A stretch of 64,000 bases of DNA from AWTP1-13 sp033764875 (lineage in GTDB: Bacteria > Pseudomonadota > Alphaproteobacteria > Rhizobiales > Hyphomicrobiaceae). The notes under the pieces are model-generated. The model was not told the origin of the DNA. It searched no databases and saw nothing but the letters and a program-made list of their open reading frames with translations. Shown one piece after another: positions 16,170 through 25,404 of this stretch; the first letter of the stretch is position 1, and each line of letters begins with the position of its first letter. Location: the NCBI GenBank assembly GCA_033764875.1, contig JANRIO010000004.1:99793-163792 (forward strand). The letters are read 5' to 3'. The position numbers were made by a program, and so were the translations under genes.

Positions 16170-17636
16170 ATGAATCTTGCCTCTATCGTCGCCACCCACG
16201 CGCGCGGCAGACCGGAGCATCCGGCCATCGACGTCGACGGCAGCGTGCTCACCTACCGGGAGGCCAGCGCGCGCATCGTGGCGTTCGCTGCGCGGCTGTC
16301 GGATGCCGGGATCGGCGCCGGAGACCGGGTCGGCCTGTGCCTCAAGGACACGGCCGATCACCTGCTGCTCCACTACGCCGTGGCGTGGCTCGGTGCCACG
16401 ATCGTGCCGATCGACGTCCGCTGGACACCGGCGGAGAAGATCTCGCTGGCGGCGGCGTTCGGCTGCAAGCGCGTCGTCGTCGAGCCAGACGAGGCGGCGC
16501 TGGCGCAGCTTCCCGCCCTGGTGCCGGATGCGGCGTGGCGGCACCCGGCGGCGCCGGCGCCTGCCATGGCCGTCGACCGGAACCTTGCGATCGTGCTGTC
16601 GCTGTCCTCGGGCACCACCGGGCGGCCGACCGGCGCGCTGGTCTCGCACGGGCAGCTCTACGAGCGCTTCGTCAGCCAGTGGGTCGGCATGGGATTCAAC
16701 GCCACCGACCGCACCCTTCTCGCGACCCCGCTCTACTTCGGCGGCGGCCGCTCCTTCGCCATGAGCGCGCTGGCCGCCGGCGGCAGCGTGGTGATGACCG
16801 CGGGCTCGCTGGCGCCGGAGGCGATCATCGGGCTCGTTGCCGGGCGCAGCGTCACGGCCGCCTTCCTCGTGCCGACCCAGATCGGCCGGCTCATCGAGGC
16901 GTGGAGCGGCGAGGGACACGCGTTCCCCGGCATGCGGCGCCTCGTCACGAGCGGCTCGGCCATGCAGCCCGCCGACCGCCGGCGCGTGATGGCGCGCCTG
17001 ACGCCCAATCTCATCGACTACTACGCCACCAGCGAGGGCGGCGGCATCACGGTGCTGCTGCCTGCCGAGCAGGACACCCACGCCGACACGGTCGGGCGCC
17101 CGGCCTTCCGCGTCGAGGTGGAGGTCGTCGGCGAGGACGGACGGCCGGTGCCGGCCGGCGCAATCGGGCAGCTGCGCTACCGCGGCCCCGGCGTGTCGTC
17201 GCGCCTCGTCGACAGCAGCGGCCGCGTGACGGAGGCGGCCGAGGGCGGCTGGTTCGCGCCCGGCGACCTGGCGCTGCTCACGCCATCCGGGCACGTGCGC
17301 CTCGTCGGGCGGGCGAAGGACGTGATCATCCGCGGCGGCGTCAACATCTACCCGGCCGAGGTCGAGGCCGTGATCGCCCGGCATCCGGCCGTGCGCGAGG
17401 TCTGCGTGTTCGCCGTGCCGGACAAGGATCTGGGCGAGGTGGTCGCGGCGGGCATCGTCGCGGCAGACGCCGCGTGCGTGAACGAGGCCGACATCCTCGC
17501 CTTCGTCCGCGAGCGGCTTGCCGCCTACAAGGTGCCGCAGCGCTTCGTCGTCCTGGAGGCGCTGCCGCGCAATACCTCCGGCAAGGTGGTGAAGGCCGCG
17601 CTCGCGGGCCTGCTGCAAGCCTCGCCGCAGGCCTAG
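16170..17636 (+). CDS. Acyl-CoA ligase (AMP-dependent synthetase family)
   Basis: 488-residue adenylate-forming enzyme that should activate a carboxylic acid to its CoA thioester. Motifs in order: the phosphate loop LSSGTTGRPTGALVSHG (about 148-164), YYATSEGGG (about 287-295), the Asp-containing WFAPGDLA, GRAKDVIIRGGVNIYPAEVE near residue 380, and the catalytic-Lys motif PRNTSGKVVK near the C-terminus. Length and motif order are complete. It is divergent from the second amidohydrolase-fold gene and ends before a repeat-like convergent gap. It probably activates the acid produced by this catabolic cluster; the substrate is unknown. Confidence 0.9.
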   Translation: MNLASIVATHARGRPEHPAIDVDGSVLTYREASARIVAFAARLSDAGIGAGDRVGLCLKDTADHLLLHYAVAWLGATIVPIDVRWTPAEKISLAAAFGCKRVVVEPDEAALAQLPALVPDAAWRHPAAPAPAMAVDRNLAIVLSLSSGTTGRPTGALVSHGQLYERFVSQWVGMGFNATDRTLLATPLYFGGGRSFAMSALAAGGSVVMTAGSLAPEAIIGLVAGRSVTAAFLVPTQIGRLIEAWSGEGHAFPGMRRLVTSGSAMQPADRRRVMARLTPNLIDYYATSEGGGITVLLPAEQDTHADTVGRPAFRVEVEVVGEDGRPVPAGAIGQLRYRGPGVSSRLVDSSGRVTEAAEGGWFAPGDLALLTPSGHVRLVGRAKDVIIRGGVNIYPAEVEAVIARHPAVREVCVFAVPDKDLGEVVAAGIVAADAACVNEADILAFVRERLAAYKVPQRFVVLEALPRNTSGKVVKAALAGLLQASPQA

Positions 17637-17705
17637 CGCGCGTTGCGCTCCTTCGGGCCCGGATGCGCGCTCGGTGGGCTTGGTCGTGCGAGCCTCGCGC
17701 GCGGC
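17634..17705. repeat. Possible diverged copy of an intergenic repeat
   Basis: The sequence right after the ligase stop resembles the stretch right after the stop at 59441: both begin with TAG, then a GCGC-rich block, a CTTCG/CTTGG turn and the core CCGGATGCGCGC. Similarity is partial, about half the positions outside the core, so this may be an old copy of a genome-wide palindromic element or chance in GC-rich DNA. Confidence 0.3.
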
Positions 17706-17743
17706 CCGCCCGGTGGGCCCGCGACAGCGCGAGGGCGGCGCGC

Positions 17744-18346
17744 TCATCGCGCCAGCTCCGCGTCGACGGAGCTGATCTCGGCGACAGGAGCCAGCGCCGC
17801 GATCGCCGTCTGGTGCACGGCCTCGCTGAAGGCGGCGGTGCCGTCCTCCAGCACGGTCACGCCGATGTCGCGCACATGCGCGTCGCGCACGGTCGAGGCG
17901 ACGCCGCCGTTGGTGACGATGCCGCCGACGAGGAGGTGCTCGACGCCGGTCTTGCGCAGCACCCACTCGAGGCGCGTCATGTAGAAGGCCGAGTAGGCGA
18001 CCTTCTCGATGGCGATGTCGACCGGCTTCAGGGAGTCGACGACCGCGTGCCCCCAGCTTCCCGTGGCAAAGTCGCCCTTGCTCAGGAAGGGGCGCAACTG
18101 CCTCAGGTGGGGCGAGATGATGGGCTCGCCGGCGAAACCCGGCACCAGCGTGAAGTGCGTCGAGATGACAAGCGAGCCCCTGGCACGAGCCGCGGCGGCG
18201 AGCGGGGCGAGGCGCGCCGGCAGCGCCGCGATCGATGCGGCGGCGGCACCGCCGCGCGCGTAGGCGCCGTCGGGATGCACGAAGTCGTTCTGCAGGTCGA
18301 CGAGGAGGAGCGCGGACTTTCTCGGATCGGCGGGTCGAGAGGCCAT
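17744..18346 (-). CDS. Isochorismatase-superfamily protein lacking the nucleophile cysteine
   Basis: 200-residue protein of the cysteine-hydrolase fold. The catalytic Asp (LLLVDLQNDF) and Lys (IEKVAYSAFYMT) are present. The nucleophile loop reads GIVTNGGVASTVRD, so Gly replaces the Cys of T-N-x-C-V; the codon is a clean GGC. True isochorismatases such as EntB and PhzD also lack this Cys, so the protein may hydrolyse a vinyl ether or act by another route rather than as an amidase. The ATG at 18346 lies 5 bases past the hyuA stop, so it is the last gene of the GntR-lyase-hyuB-hyuA operon. Confidence 0.85.
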   Translation of the reverse strand: MASRPADPRKSALLLVDLQNDFVHPDGAYARGGAAAASIAALPARLAPLAAAARARGSLVISTHFTLVPGFAGEPIISPHLRQLRPFLSKGDFATGSWGHAVVDSLKPVDIAIEKVAYSAFYMTRLEWVLRKTGVEHLLVGGIVTNGGVASTVRDAHVRDIGVTVLEDGTAAFSEAVHQTAIAALAPVAEISSVDAELAR

Positions 18347-18350
18347 CGGT

Positions 18351-20399
18351 TCAGCTCCGCGCAATGATCAGGTTGCCGAGGTCGTCGGTGCGGGCCCTGA
18401 AGCCGGGCTCCACCAGGATCGTCGTATCCGGCTGCTCGAGGACGGCGGGGCCCTCGAGCACGCTCCCCACCGGCAGGTCGAGCCTGGACCAGACCGACGT
18501 CGCCGTCCGTCTGCCGTTCAGCCACAGATTGCGCGAGGGTCGCCTTGCCGCCTCGAGCGAGGCGGCGGCGGGCGGCGCCAGCGCCCGCATGTCGAAGGCC
18601 GGACGCAGGCCGACGGCGGCCACCTTCACGCTCACGATGCGCACGCCGACGCCGGGCAGCAGCCGGCTGAAGGCCTTGGCGTAGGCGGTCTCGAAGGCCT
18701 GCCGGATGGTGGCCTCGTCGAGCGGGGCGTCGCGGTCGTCGAGGGTCACGGCAAGCGGCACGCTGACGGTGTGGGTCTGGCCCACATAGTGCATGTCGAG
18801 CTCGACCTGCATGGCGATGTCGCGCAGCGGCAGGCCCGCCGTCTCGACGACACCGCGCGCCTTGGCGGCGAGCTCCCGCAGCGGCGCCTCGAGGCGGGCG
18901 GGCTCGAGCCCGTCGAGCGCGAGGTTGAGCGTGCGCACCTCGTCGTGGCGCACGTTGGCGATGATGCAGCCGAGCGCCGAGGTGATGCCGGGGTAGCGCG
19001 GAACCAGCGCGGCCTTGAGGCCGACGTCGGCCAGAAGCGCGCTCACGTGCAGGGCGCCGCCGCCGCCGAAGGGGAGGATGGTGAAGCGCTGGGGATCGTG
19101 CCCGCGCTCGATGGAGACGAGCCGAATGGCGCCGGCCATCTTGGCGTTGGCGACGCGCACGATGGCCTCGGCGGCGGCCATGGTGTCGAGCCCGAGCGGT
19201 CGGGCGATGCCGGCCTCGATGGCCCTGGCGGCCGCCTCGACGTCGAGGCGCGCCAGCTTGCCGCCGATGGGGCGCTCGGCGTTGATGCGGCCGAGCACGA
19301 GGTTGGCGTCGGTCAGCGTCGGCCGCGTGTTGCCCTGGCCGTAGCAGACGGGGCCGGGACGGGAGCCGGCGCTTTCCGGGCCCACGTCGAGGAAGCCGCC
19401 GGCGTCCACCCGCGCGATGGAGCCACCGCCGGCGCCGATGGTGGTGATCTCGATCATCGGCGTGCGCACCACGAGCCCGAAGTCGATGGTGGTCTGCGCG
19501 GCCAGCGCCGGCTCGCCGCCGGCCACCAGCGACACGTCGAAGGAGGTCCCGCCGAGGTCGGCCGTGATGATGTTCTCGAAGCCGGCCGCGCGCGCGATGG
19601 CGGCGGCCGCGATGACGCCGGCGGCCGGCCCCGACAGCGCCGTGCGCACCGGCAACCGCCGGGCCGTCGCCGTCGACATGATGCCGCCGTTGGACTGCAC
19701 GATGTGGAAGCTGCCGGCGAAGCTGTTCTCGGCCAGCGCCTGCTCCAGGCGCGCGAGATAGGAGCCGACGACGGGTTGCAGATAGGCGTTGAGCGCGGTC
19801 GTGGAGGCGCGCTCGAACTCGCGGATCTCGGGCAGGATGTCGCTGGAGCAGCACACGTGCTCGTTCGGCCACACCGCGCGCGCGGCGGCGAGCGCCGCCC
19901 GCTCGTTGGCGGCGTTGGCATAGGCGTTGATGAAGACGATGGCGAGCGCCGTGGCACCCTTGGCGAGAAGCGTCTCGGCCGCACCCTGCACGGCCTTCCC
20001 GTCGACGGGCTGGCGAATGCTGCCGTCGGGCAGCGTGCGCTCGGCCACCTCGAGGCGCAGCTCGCGGTCGGCGACGGGAACGAAGTCGCCCCACAGGCCC
20101 CAGGTGTTGCGGCGGTCGCGGCGGCGCATCTCGAGCACGTCGCGGAAGCCGGCCGTGGTGATGACGCCGATGCGCGCCCCCTTGCGCTCGAGCAGCGCGT
20201 TGGTGCCCACCGTCGTGCCATGCACCACAGCCGCGATGGCGCCGAGGGCGCCGAACCTCGCCAGGCCCTCGAGGAACCCCACCGCCTCGTCGCCGCGGTT
20301 GGACGGCACCTTGGCGACCTCGAACCGCCCCGTGGCGGCATCGAAGCAGGCTAGGTCGGTGAACGTGCCGCCGACGTCGACGCCAACGATCCTGCTCAC
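18351..20399 (-). CDS. hyuA: Hydantoinase/5-oxoprolinase-family subunit A (HyuA)
   Basis: 682-residue ATP-binding subunit of the N-methylhydantoinase/5-oxoprolinase/acetone carboxylase family, which uses ATP to open lactam or imide rings or activate a carbonyl. The N-terminus has the ASKHA nucleotide fold (GVDVGGTFTDLACF), followed by HGTTVGTNALLERKGA, SNGGIMS, LSGPAAGVIAAA and the second phosphate loop ADLGGTSFDVSLV. Length is normal for the family. Its ATG overlaps the hyuB stop (ATGA). The pair must work together; the natural substrate is undetermined. Confidence 0.92.
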   Translation of the reverse strand: MSRIVGVDVGGTFTDLACFDAATGRFEVAKVPSNRGDEAVGFLEGLARFGALGAIAAVVHGTTVGTNALLERKGARIGVITTAGFRDVLEMRRRDRRNTWGLWGDFVPVADRELRLEVAERTLPDGSIRQPVDGKAVQGAAETLLAKGATALAIVFINAYANAANERAALAAARAVWPNEHVCCSSDILPEIREFERASTTALNAYLQPVVGSYLARLEQALAENSFAGSFHIVQSNGGIMSTATARRLPVRTALSGPAAGVIAAAAIARAAGFENIITADLGGTSFDVSLVAGGEPALAAQTTIDFGLVVRTPMIEITTIGAGGGSIARVDAGGFLDVGPESAGSRPGPVCYGQGNTRPTLTDANLVLGRINAERPIGGKLARLDVEAAARAIEAGIARPLGLDTMAAAEAIVRVANAKMAGAIRLVSIERGHDPQRFTILPFGGGGALHVSALLADVGLKAALVPRYPGITSALGCIIANVRHDEVRTLNLALDGLEPARLEAPLRELAAKARGVVETAGLPLRDIAMQVELDMHYVGQTHTVSVPLAVTLDDRDAPLDEATIRQAFETAYAKAFSRLLPGVGVRIVSVKVAAVGLRPAFDMRALAPPAAASLEAARRPSRNLWLNGRRTATSVWSRLDLPVGSVLEGPAVLEQPDTTILVEPGFRARTDDLGNLIIARS

Positions 20400-22132
20400 G
20401 CGGCAGCCTCCCTGCGCAGGTCGGCCGTCGTCTTCGCATCGAGCGTGCCGTCCGGGGCGACAACAACCGAGTAGTCTCTGCGGGCCGCCTCGACCGTGAT
20501 CAGGCCCTGCCGGACATCCTGGCAGACGCGCGCCGGCTCGCGCCGTCGCGGATCGCCCCAGCCGCCTCCGCCCGGCGTCTCGAGGCGCACGCGCTGGCCG
20601 GCGCGCAGGCGCACGTCCGTGACCTTGGAGGCCATGGGCGGCGAGCGCTCGCCGTCATCGCCGGTCCACACGAAGCGGTTCAGGGCCGCCTGCTTGCCGC
20701 CGGCGACGCCGAACGGGGGATACTTGCCGCGCTCGCCCAGGAGGAAGGCGTCCGTGCCGTCGACCAGCGCCTCGATCTCGTAGACCGCGCCGAAGCCGCC
20801 GCGGTGCTCGCCCGGCCCGGCGCTATCGGGGCGCAGCGCCCATTGCGTGAACAGGACCGGGTTGGCCGCCTCCAGGATCTCGGCCGGCGGCATGGTCGCG
20901 GTCGAGATGGCGTTGTTGCCGTGGCTCAGGCCATCGCTCTCGGGATTGCCGCCGAGGCCGCCGCCGAAGAACGAGAACATCACCCAGGGCTGGCCGCCGG
21001 CGCGCTTGCCGGCCAACGACAGAGCGTTGATGGTTCCGAAAGGGGCCGCCGTCGCGCGCTCGGGCGCGGCTTGCGCAAGCGCGCCGAACACGACGCCGAT
21101 GGCGCGCAGGATGGTCTCCGTGTAGCCGCCGACGGGGCGGGGATGGCGGGCAGCGAGCAGCGTCGTCTCGGGGATCACGAACGTGATCGGCGCCAGGCAG
21201 CCGGCGTTGGCCGGCACCTCCGTGAACACGTGCTTCAGGGCGACGTAGCAGCAGGCCACCGCCGTCGAGTAGGCGATGTTGAGGGGGCCGGCGCAGGGCG
21301 GCGAGGAGCGCGAGAAGTCGAGCACCATGGCGTCGCCGGCGACGGTGAGGTCGAGGGCGATGGTGAGCGGCTCGTCGGCGATGCCGTCGTTGTCGAGATA
21401 GTCCTCGAAGGTGTAGCGCCCATCCGGCAGCTCGCCGATGCGCGCGCGCATCATCGCCTCGGCGCGGGCGGTGAAGGCTGCGAACGCGGCGGCGACGCCG
21501 TCATCGCCGTACTCGTCGAGCAGCTCGCCAAGCCGCGCCTCGCCGAGCGCCAGCGCATTGAGCTGACCGTTGAGGTCGCCCCAGTTGGAGACGGGCACGC
21601 GGCTGTTGGCCGCAAGGATGGCGACTATGTCGTGGTCGAGCGTGCCCGCCCGGATCAGCTTCACGGGCGGGATGCGCACGCCCTCCTGGAAGCTGTCGGT
21701 CGCGCGGGCATTGAAGCCGCCCGGCACGTTGCCGCCGATGTCGATCCAATGGCCAACGGAGGCGATCCAGCAGAACAGCGCGCCGCTGCGGAACACCGGG
21801 CGCACCAGGCGGAAGTCGTTGAGGTGGGTGCCGCCGTCGTAGGGGTCGTTGAACAGGAAGGTGTCGCCCGGCTGGAGCCCGCCCTCCTTCTCCACCTTGT
21901 CGATCACGGCCTTGACCGCGAAGGCCATGGCGCCGACGAAGATCGGCAGGCCGCGCGTGCCCTGCACGAGCGTCGCCCCGGTCGTCGGGTGGTAGAGCCC
22001 GTGGCAGGCGTCACGCGCCTCGGCGATGATCGGGTTGAAGGCGGAGCGATAGAGCGTCGCGTCCATCTCGTCGGCGATCTGCTCGAGCCGGCCCTTGAGC
22101 ACGGCAAGCGTGACGGTGTCGGGCTGCGTCAT
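20396..22132 (-). CDS. hyuB: Hydantoinase/5-oxoprolinase-family subunit B (HyuB)
   Basis: 578-residue partner subunit of HyuA. Family features: EQIADEMDATLYRSAFNPII near the N-terminus, the HGLYHP-type metal-binding region and NDPYDGGTHLNDF, and a C-terminal GGGGWGDP motif. It is complete in length. It overlaps both neighbours by 4 bases (lyase upstream, hyuA downstream), a tightly coupled cassette. Together HyuAB probably performs ATP-dependent ring opening of an imide, hydantoin or lactam. Confidence 0.92.
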   Translation of the reverse strand: MTQPDTVTLAVLKGRLEQIADEMDATLYRSAFNPIIAEARDACHGLYHPTTGATLVQGTRGLPIFVGAMAFAVKAVIDKVEKEGGLQPGDTFLFNDPYDGGTHLNDFRLVRPVFRSGALFCWIASVGHWIDIGGNVPGGFNARATDSFQEGVRIPPVKLIRAGTLDHDIVAILAANSRVPVSNWGDLNGQLNALALGEARLGELLDEYGDDGVAAAFAAFTARAEAMMRARIGELPDGRYTFEDYLDNDGIADEPLTIALDLTVAGDAMVLDFSRSSPPCAGPLNIAYSTAVACCYVALKHVFTEVPANAGCLAPITFVIPETTLLAARHPRPVGGYTETILRAIGVVFGALAQAAPERATAAPFGTINALSLAGKRAGGQPWVMFSFFGGGLGGNPESDGLSHGNNAISTATMPPAEILEAANPVLFTQWALRPDSAGPGEHRGGFGAVYEIEALVDGTDAFLLGERGKYPPFGVAGGKQAALNRFVWTGDDGERSPPMASKVTDVRLRAGQRVRLETPGGGGWGDPRRREPARVCQDVRQGLITVEAARRDYSVVVAPDGTLDAKTTADLRREAAA

Positions 22133-22998
22133 TCGGACGTCTCGTAGGTCTTGCCCAGCGCCAGCATCTCGGGCGTGCCGAGCAGGGCGTTCAGGCGGTC
22201 GAAATCGAACATGTCGTCCCGGAAGGCCTGCGTGGTGCCGTCGCGCCTGAGCGTGCCGTAGAAGCGCTGCGCGTGAAGGGCCAGCGCGCGCACGATGCCG
22301 CCGGGGAAGATGACCAGCGAGAAGCCGATCTGCTGCAGCTCCTGCGCATTGCGGATCGGCGTCTTGCCGCCTTCCACCATGTTGGCCATGAGGGGCTGCC
22401 CGCCGGACAGGCGCCGGCAGATCTCGCCCAGCTGCTCGATCGAGTGCGGGGCCTCGACGAACAGGACGTCGGCGCCGGCCTCGGCATAGAGCGCGGCGCG
22501 GTCGAGGGCCGCCGCCAGCCCCTCGCTCGCAACCGCATCCGTGCGGGCGATAAGGAGCGTGTCGGGGCTGGCCCGCGCGTCGACCGCGGCCTTGATCTTG
22601 CCCGCCATCTCGCGCGCCGGGATCACCACCTTCTCGGCCAGGTGGCCGCAGCGCTTGGGATAGGCCTGGTCCTCGATCTGGATGGCATTGGCGCCGGCGC
22701 GCTCGAACATCCGCACCGTGCGCTGGGTGTTGAGCGCATTGCCGAAGCCCGTGTCGGCATCGACGATGAGGCGCGCCTCGACCCGGTCGCGGATGAGCGC
22801 GATCGTCTCCGCCACCTCGGTCGCGGACACGAGGCCGATGTCGGGCCGGCCGAGGCGCGTGTAGGCGATGGCGGCGCCCGAGACGTAGAGCGCCTCGAAC
22901 CCCGCGGCGTGCGCGATGAGCGCGGTCAATGCGTCGTACACGCCCGGAGCCAGGAGAACCGCCGGCCCGGCGAGGCGCTGCTTGAAGGTTTGCGTCAT
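22129..22998 (-). CDS. Isocitrate lyase/PEP mutase-family C-C lyase (2-methylisocitrate or dimethylmalate lyase-like)
   Basis: 289-residue (beta/alpha)8 lyase that should cleave a 2-hydroxy diacid to pyruvate or oxaloacetate-type products. Features: APGVYDALTALIA and YVSGAAIA near the N-terminus, the metal-binding LIVDADTGFGN and the flexible-loop motif EDQAYPKRCGH, the lyase version with Cys. PEP mutases have EDKxxxxxNS here, so phosphonate synthesis is excluded. Relatives include 2-methylisocitrate lyase, 2,3-dimethylmalate lyase and oxaloacetate decarboxylase. Beside the LeuCD-type hydro-lyase it could take the product of a hydration step. Its stop overlaps the hyuB start. Confidence 0.88.
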   Translation of the reverse strand: MTQTFKQRLAGPAVLLAPGVYDALTALIAHAAGFEALYVSGAAIAYTRLGRPDIGLVSATEVAETIALIRDRVEARLIVDADTGFGNALNTQRTVRMFERAGANAIQIEDQAYPKRCGHLAEKVVIPAREMAGKIKAAVDARASPDTLLIARTDAVASEGLAAALDRAALYAEAGADVLFVEAPHSIEQLGEICRRLSGGQPLMANMVEGGKTPIRNAQELQQIGFSLVIFPGGIVRALALHAQRFYGTLRRDGTTQAFRDDMFDFDRLNALLGTPEMLALGKTYETSE

Positions 22999-23026
22999 GC
23001 TCTTGCCGCCGCAGCGAATCTTGCGC

Positions 23027-23881
23027 TCATCGGGAGCCTCCTCTCATTCGCCTCGGGGACCCAGACCCAGGGACGCGCACGATCGCGCGCGATTTCGGCT
23101 TCGCCACGGGGTCGCGGGTGCTCGCGAGCGGGCGCCACTGGCGCTCCCCGCCGCGGGTGATGCGGCGCATGTCCATACGGAACAGGTAGCGGTCCGGACG
23201 GTAGAGCGCGTGCAGGTACTCGACCCCGCGCCCGTGGGTATCGTAGACCGTCCGGCGCACCTCGAGCAGGGCCGAGCCGACGCCGAGCCCCAGCGCGTCG
23301 GCCGCCTCAGGGCCGGCCAGCACCGCGCTCAGCGACTGGTCGGCGCGCTCGGTCCTGACGCCCGTCCGCTCGAGCAGGGCCAGCAGCGGCTGCGTGGCGA
23401 GCTCGCGCTCGGACCAGTTGACGCCGATCCGCTCCGGCACGCAGGTCACGAGGTAGGAGAACGGGGCGTCGTCGACGCAGCGCACGCGGACGGCGTGCTG
23501 GACACGCTCGCGGGGCCCGAGCCCGAGGGCCTCGGCGACGTGCGGTGCCGGCAGCTGGTAGGAGAAGCTCAGGAGCTTGACGCTGGAGATGCGCCCCATG
23601 TCCACGAGATGGGCGAGCATGTTGGCGAAATCGGCGACGACCGGCTTGGCCCGCTTCTGCTCGGCGATGAAGGTTCCGGCCCCGGCATGCCGGCGGATCA
23701 GGCCGTCGGCCTCGAGCGCGTCGAGCGCCCGGCGCACGGTGACGCGGGAGATGGCATGATCCTGGGACAGGACAGGCTCGCTCGGCAGGCGGTCGCCCGG
23801 GCGCAAAGCTCCGCTCGAGATCTGCTCCTTGAGAAGCAGATAGAGGGTTCGCGACTTCGAAGCGGCGACGGCCGAGGCCAT
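23027..23881 (-). CDS. GntR-family regulator, HutC subfamily (UTRA domain)
   Basis: 284-residue repressor-type protein: winged helix at about 10-75 (LPSEPVLSQDHAISRVTVR, GLIRRHAGAGTFI) and a UTRA domain at about 95-240. It is the first gene of the minus-strand operon with the lyase, hyuB, hyuA and the Cys-less hydrolase-like gene, and divergent from leuC by 107 bases. Two sequence-related AT-rich palindromes lie in that gap and are good operator candidates. The effector is probably an intermediate of the pathway. Confidence 0.9.
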   Translation of the reverse strand: MASAVAASKSRTLYLLLKEQISSGALRPGDRLPSEPVLSQDHAISRVTVRRALDALEADGLIRRHAGAGTFIAEQKRAKPVVADFANMLAHLVDMGRISSVKLLSFSYQLPAPHVAEALGLGPRERVQHAVRVRCVDDAPFSYLVTCVPERIGVNWSERELATQPLLALLERTGVRTERADQSLSAVLAGPEAADALGLGVGSALLEVRRTVYDTHGRGVEYLHALYRPDRYLFRMDMRRITRGGERQWRPLASTRDPVAKPKSRAIVRVPGSGSPRRMRGGSR

Positions 23882-23906
23882 GAGCGGGGCTCAAACCTGG
23901 ATTGTT

Positions 23907-23940
23907 TATGATACAGCTTCTGGTTAGAGTATAATACAGC
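23907..23940. promoter_or_regulatory. Pair of GTAT-N-ATAC-type operator sites between gntR and leuC
   Basis: Two copies of TAT[G/A]ATACAGC start at 23907 and 23930, 23 bases apart, about two helical turns. The second is embedded in the perfect palindrome GTAT-A-ATAC (23929-23937); the first has one mismatch. This symmetry fits HutC-type GntR operators. The position in the divergent promoter gap suggests that the GntR protein controls both its own operon and leuCD. Confidence 0.6.
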
Positions 23941-23988
23941 CTGATCGTCAAGCGCTGCGACCGCAACAGCACCACGGGCCGGACCGGT

Positions 23989-25404
23989 ATGGGCACACCG
24001 CAGACACTCTTCGACCGCCTCTGGAGCGCGCACGCCGTCGTTGCGCGCGCCGACGGGGAGACGCTGATTGCCATCGACCGCCACCTCGTGCACGAGGGCT
24101 CGCACCACGCCTTTGCGCGGCTCGCCGAGAAGGGCCTGCCGGTTGCGCGGCCCGACCTCACGTTCGGGGTCGCGGACCACTACGTGCCGACGCGCAACCG
24201 CGGCCAGGGCATCGCCGACGCCACCATCCGGGGCATGGTGGAGAAGCTCGAGGCGAACACCGGCCGGCACGGCGTGCGGCTGTTCGGGCTCACGGATCCC
24301 GGCCAGGGCATCGTGCACGTGGTCGGGCCGGAGCAGGGGCTGACGCTGCCGGGCCTCACCATCGTGTGCGGGGACAGCCATACCTCGACGCACGGCGCGC
24401 TCGGCGCCTGGTCGTTCGGCATCGGCGCCTCCGAGGTCGCGCACGTGCTGACGACGCAGACGCTGTGGCAGCGCCGGCCGAAGCAGATGCAGGTGGCGGT
24501 CCGCGGCCGGCCGGCAGCGGGGGTGGGCGGCAAGGATATCGCCCTGACCCTGATCGCGACCATCGGCGCGGACGGGGCGCGCGGCCACGTGGTCGAATAC
24601 GCGGGCGATGCGGTGCGGGACCTGAGCATCGAGGGGCGGCTGACGCTGTGCAACCTGTCCATCGAGTGCGGGGCGCGCAGCGGCATCGTGGCGCCCGATG
24701 CGACGACGATCGCCTATCTTGCGGGGCGCCCGTGGGCCCCGCAAGGCCGCGACCTCGAGGAGGCGGCGGAGCACTGGCTCGGGCTCGCCAGCGACACCGA
24801 CGCCGCCTTCGACAGGAGCATCGTGCTCGACGCCGCCGAGATCGTGCCGGTGGTCACCTGGGGCACGTCGCCGGAGGAGGCGCTGCCCATCACCGGCAGC
24901 GTGCCCGATCCCTCGCGCATCGCCGATGCGGCACGCGCGGCCCAGTATGCCGCATCCATCGCCTACATGGGGCTGCGGCCCGGCCAGCCGCTCGGCGAGA
25001 TCAGCATCGACCGCGTCTTCATCGGCTCGTGCACCAACGGACGCATCGAGGATCTCAGGGCGGCCGCGGCCGTGCTCGCCGGACGCCGGGCGAAGGTCCC
25101 GGGGCTCGTCTCTCCCGGATCGTCCCTGGTCAAGGCGCAGGCCGAGGGCGAGGGCCTCGACGCGGTGTTCCGTGCAGCGGGCCTGGAATGGGTCGAGTCC
25201 GGCTGCTCCATGTGCGTCGGCATGAACGGCGACGTGCTCGCGCCCGGCGAGCGGTGCGCCTCCACGACCAACCGCAACTTCCGGGGCCGCCAGGGGCAAG
25301 GCTCGCGCACGCATCTGATGTCGCCGGCGATGGTGGCGGCGGCCGCCGTGGCGGGCCGTCTCACGGACGCGCGGCCACTGCTCGAGGGGAGACCCCTGCC
25401 ATGA
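23989..25404 (+). CDS. leuC: 3-isopropylmalate dehydratase-type large subunit (LeuC/DmdA-like hydro-lyase)
   Basis: 471-residue aconitase-family large subunit. The three cluster ligands are Cys348 (IGSCTNGR) and Cys406/Cys409 (GCSMCVGMN); HSxS-like and GDSHTSTHGA motifs are also present, so a catalytic 4Fe-4S cluster is expected. Length is normal. It overlaps the small-subunit start by 4 bases. It sits in a GntR-controlled catabolic cluster, not beside leuA/leuB, so a dedicated role hydrating a maleate, citraconate or dimethylmaleate-type acid is more likely than leucine synthesis. This is inferred from context. Confidence 0.9.
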   Translation: MGTPQTLFDRLWSAHAVVARADGETLIAIDRHLVHEGSHHAFARLAEKGLPVARPDLTFGVADHYVPTRNRGQGIADATIRGMVEKLEANTGRHGVRLFGLTDPGQGIVHVVGPEQGLTLPGLTIVCGDSHTSTHGALGAWSFGIGASEVAHVLTTQTLWQRRPKQMQVAVRGRPAAGVGGKDIALTLIATIGADGARGHVVEYAGDAVRDLSIEGRLTLCNLSIECGARSGIVAPDATTIAYLAGRPWAPQGRDLEEAAEHWLGLASDTDAAFDRSIVLDAAEIVPVVTWGTSPEEALPITGSVPDPSRIADAARAAQYAASIAYMGLRPGQPLGEISIDRVFIGSCTNGRIEDLRAAAAVLAGRRAKVPGLVSPGSSLVKAQAEGEGLDAVFRAAGLEWVESGCSMCVGMNGDVLAPGERCASTTNRNFRGRQGQGSRTHLMSPAMVAAAAVAGRLTDARPLLEGRPLP

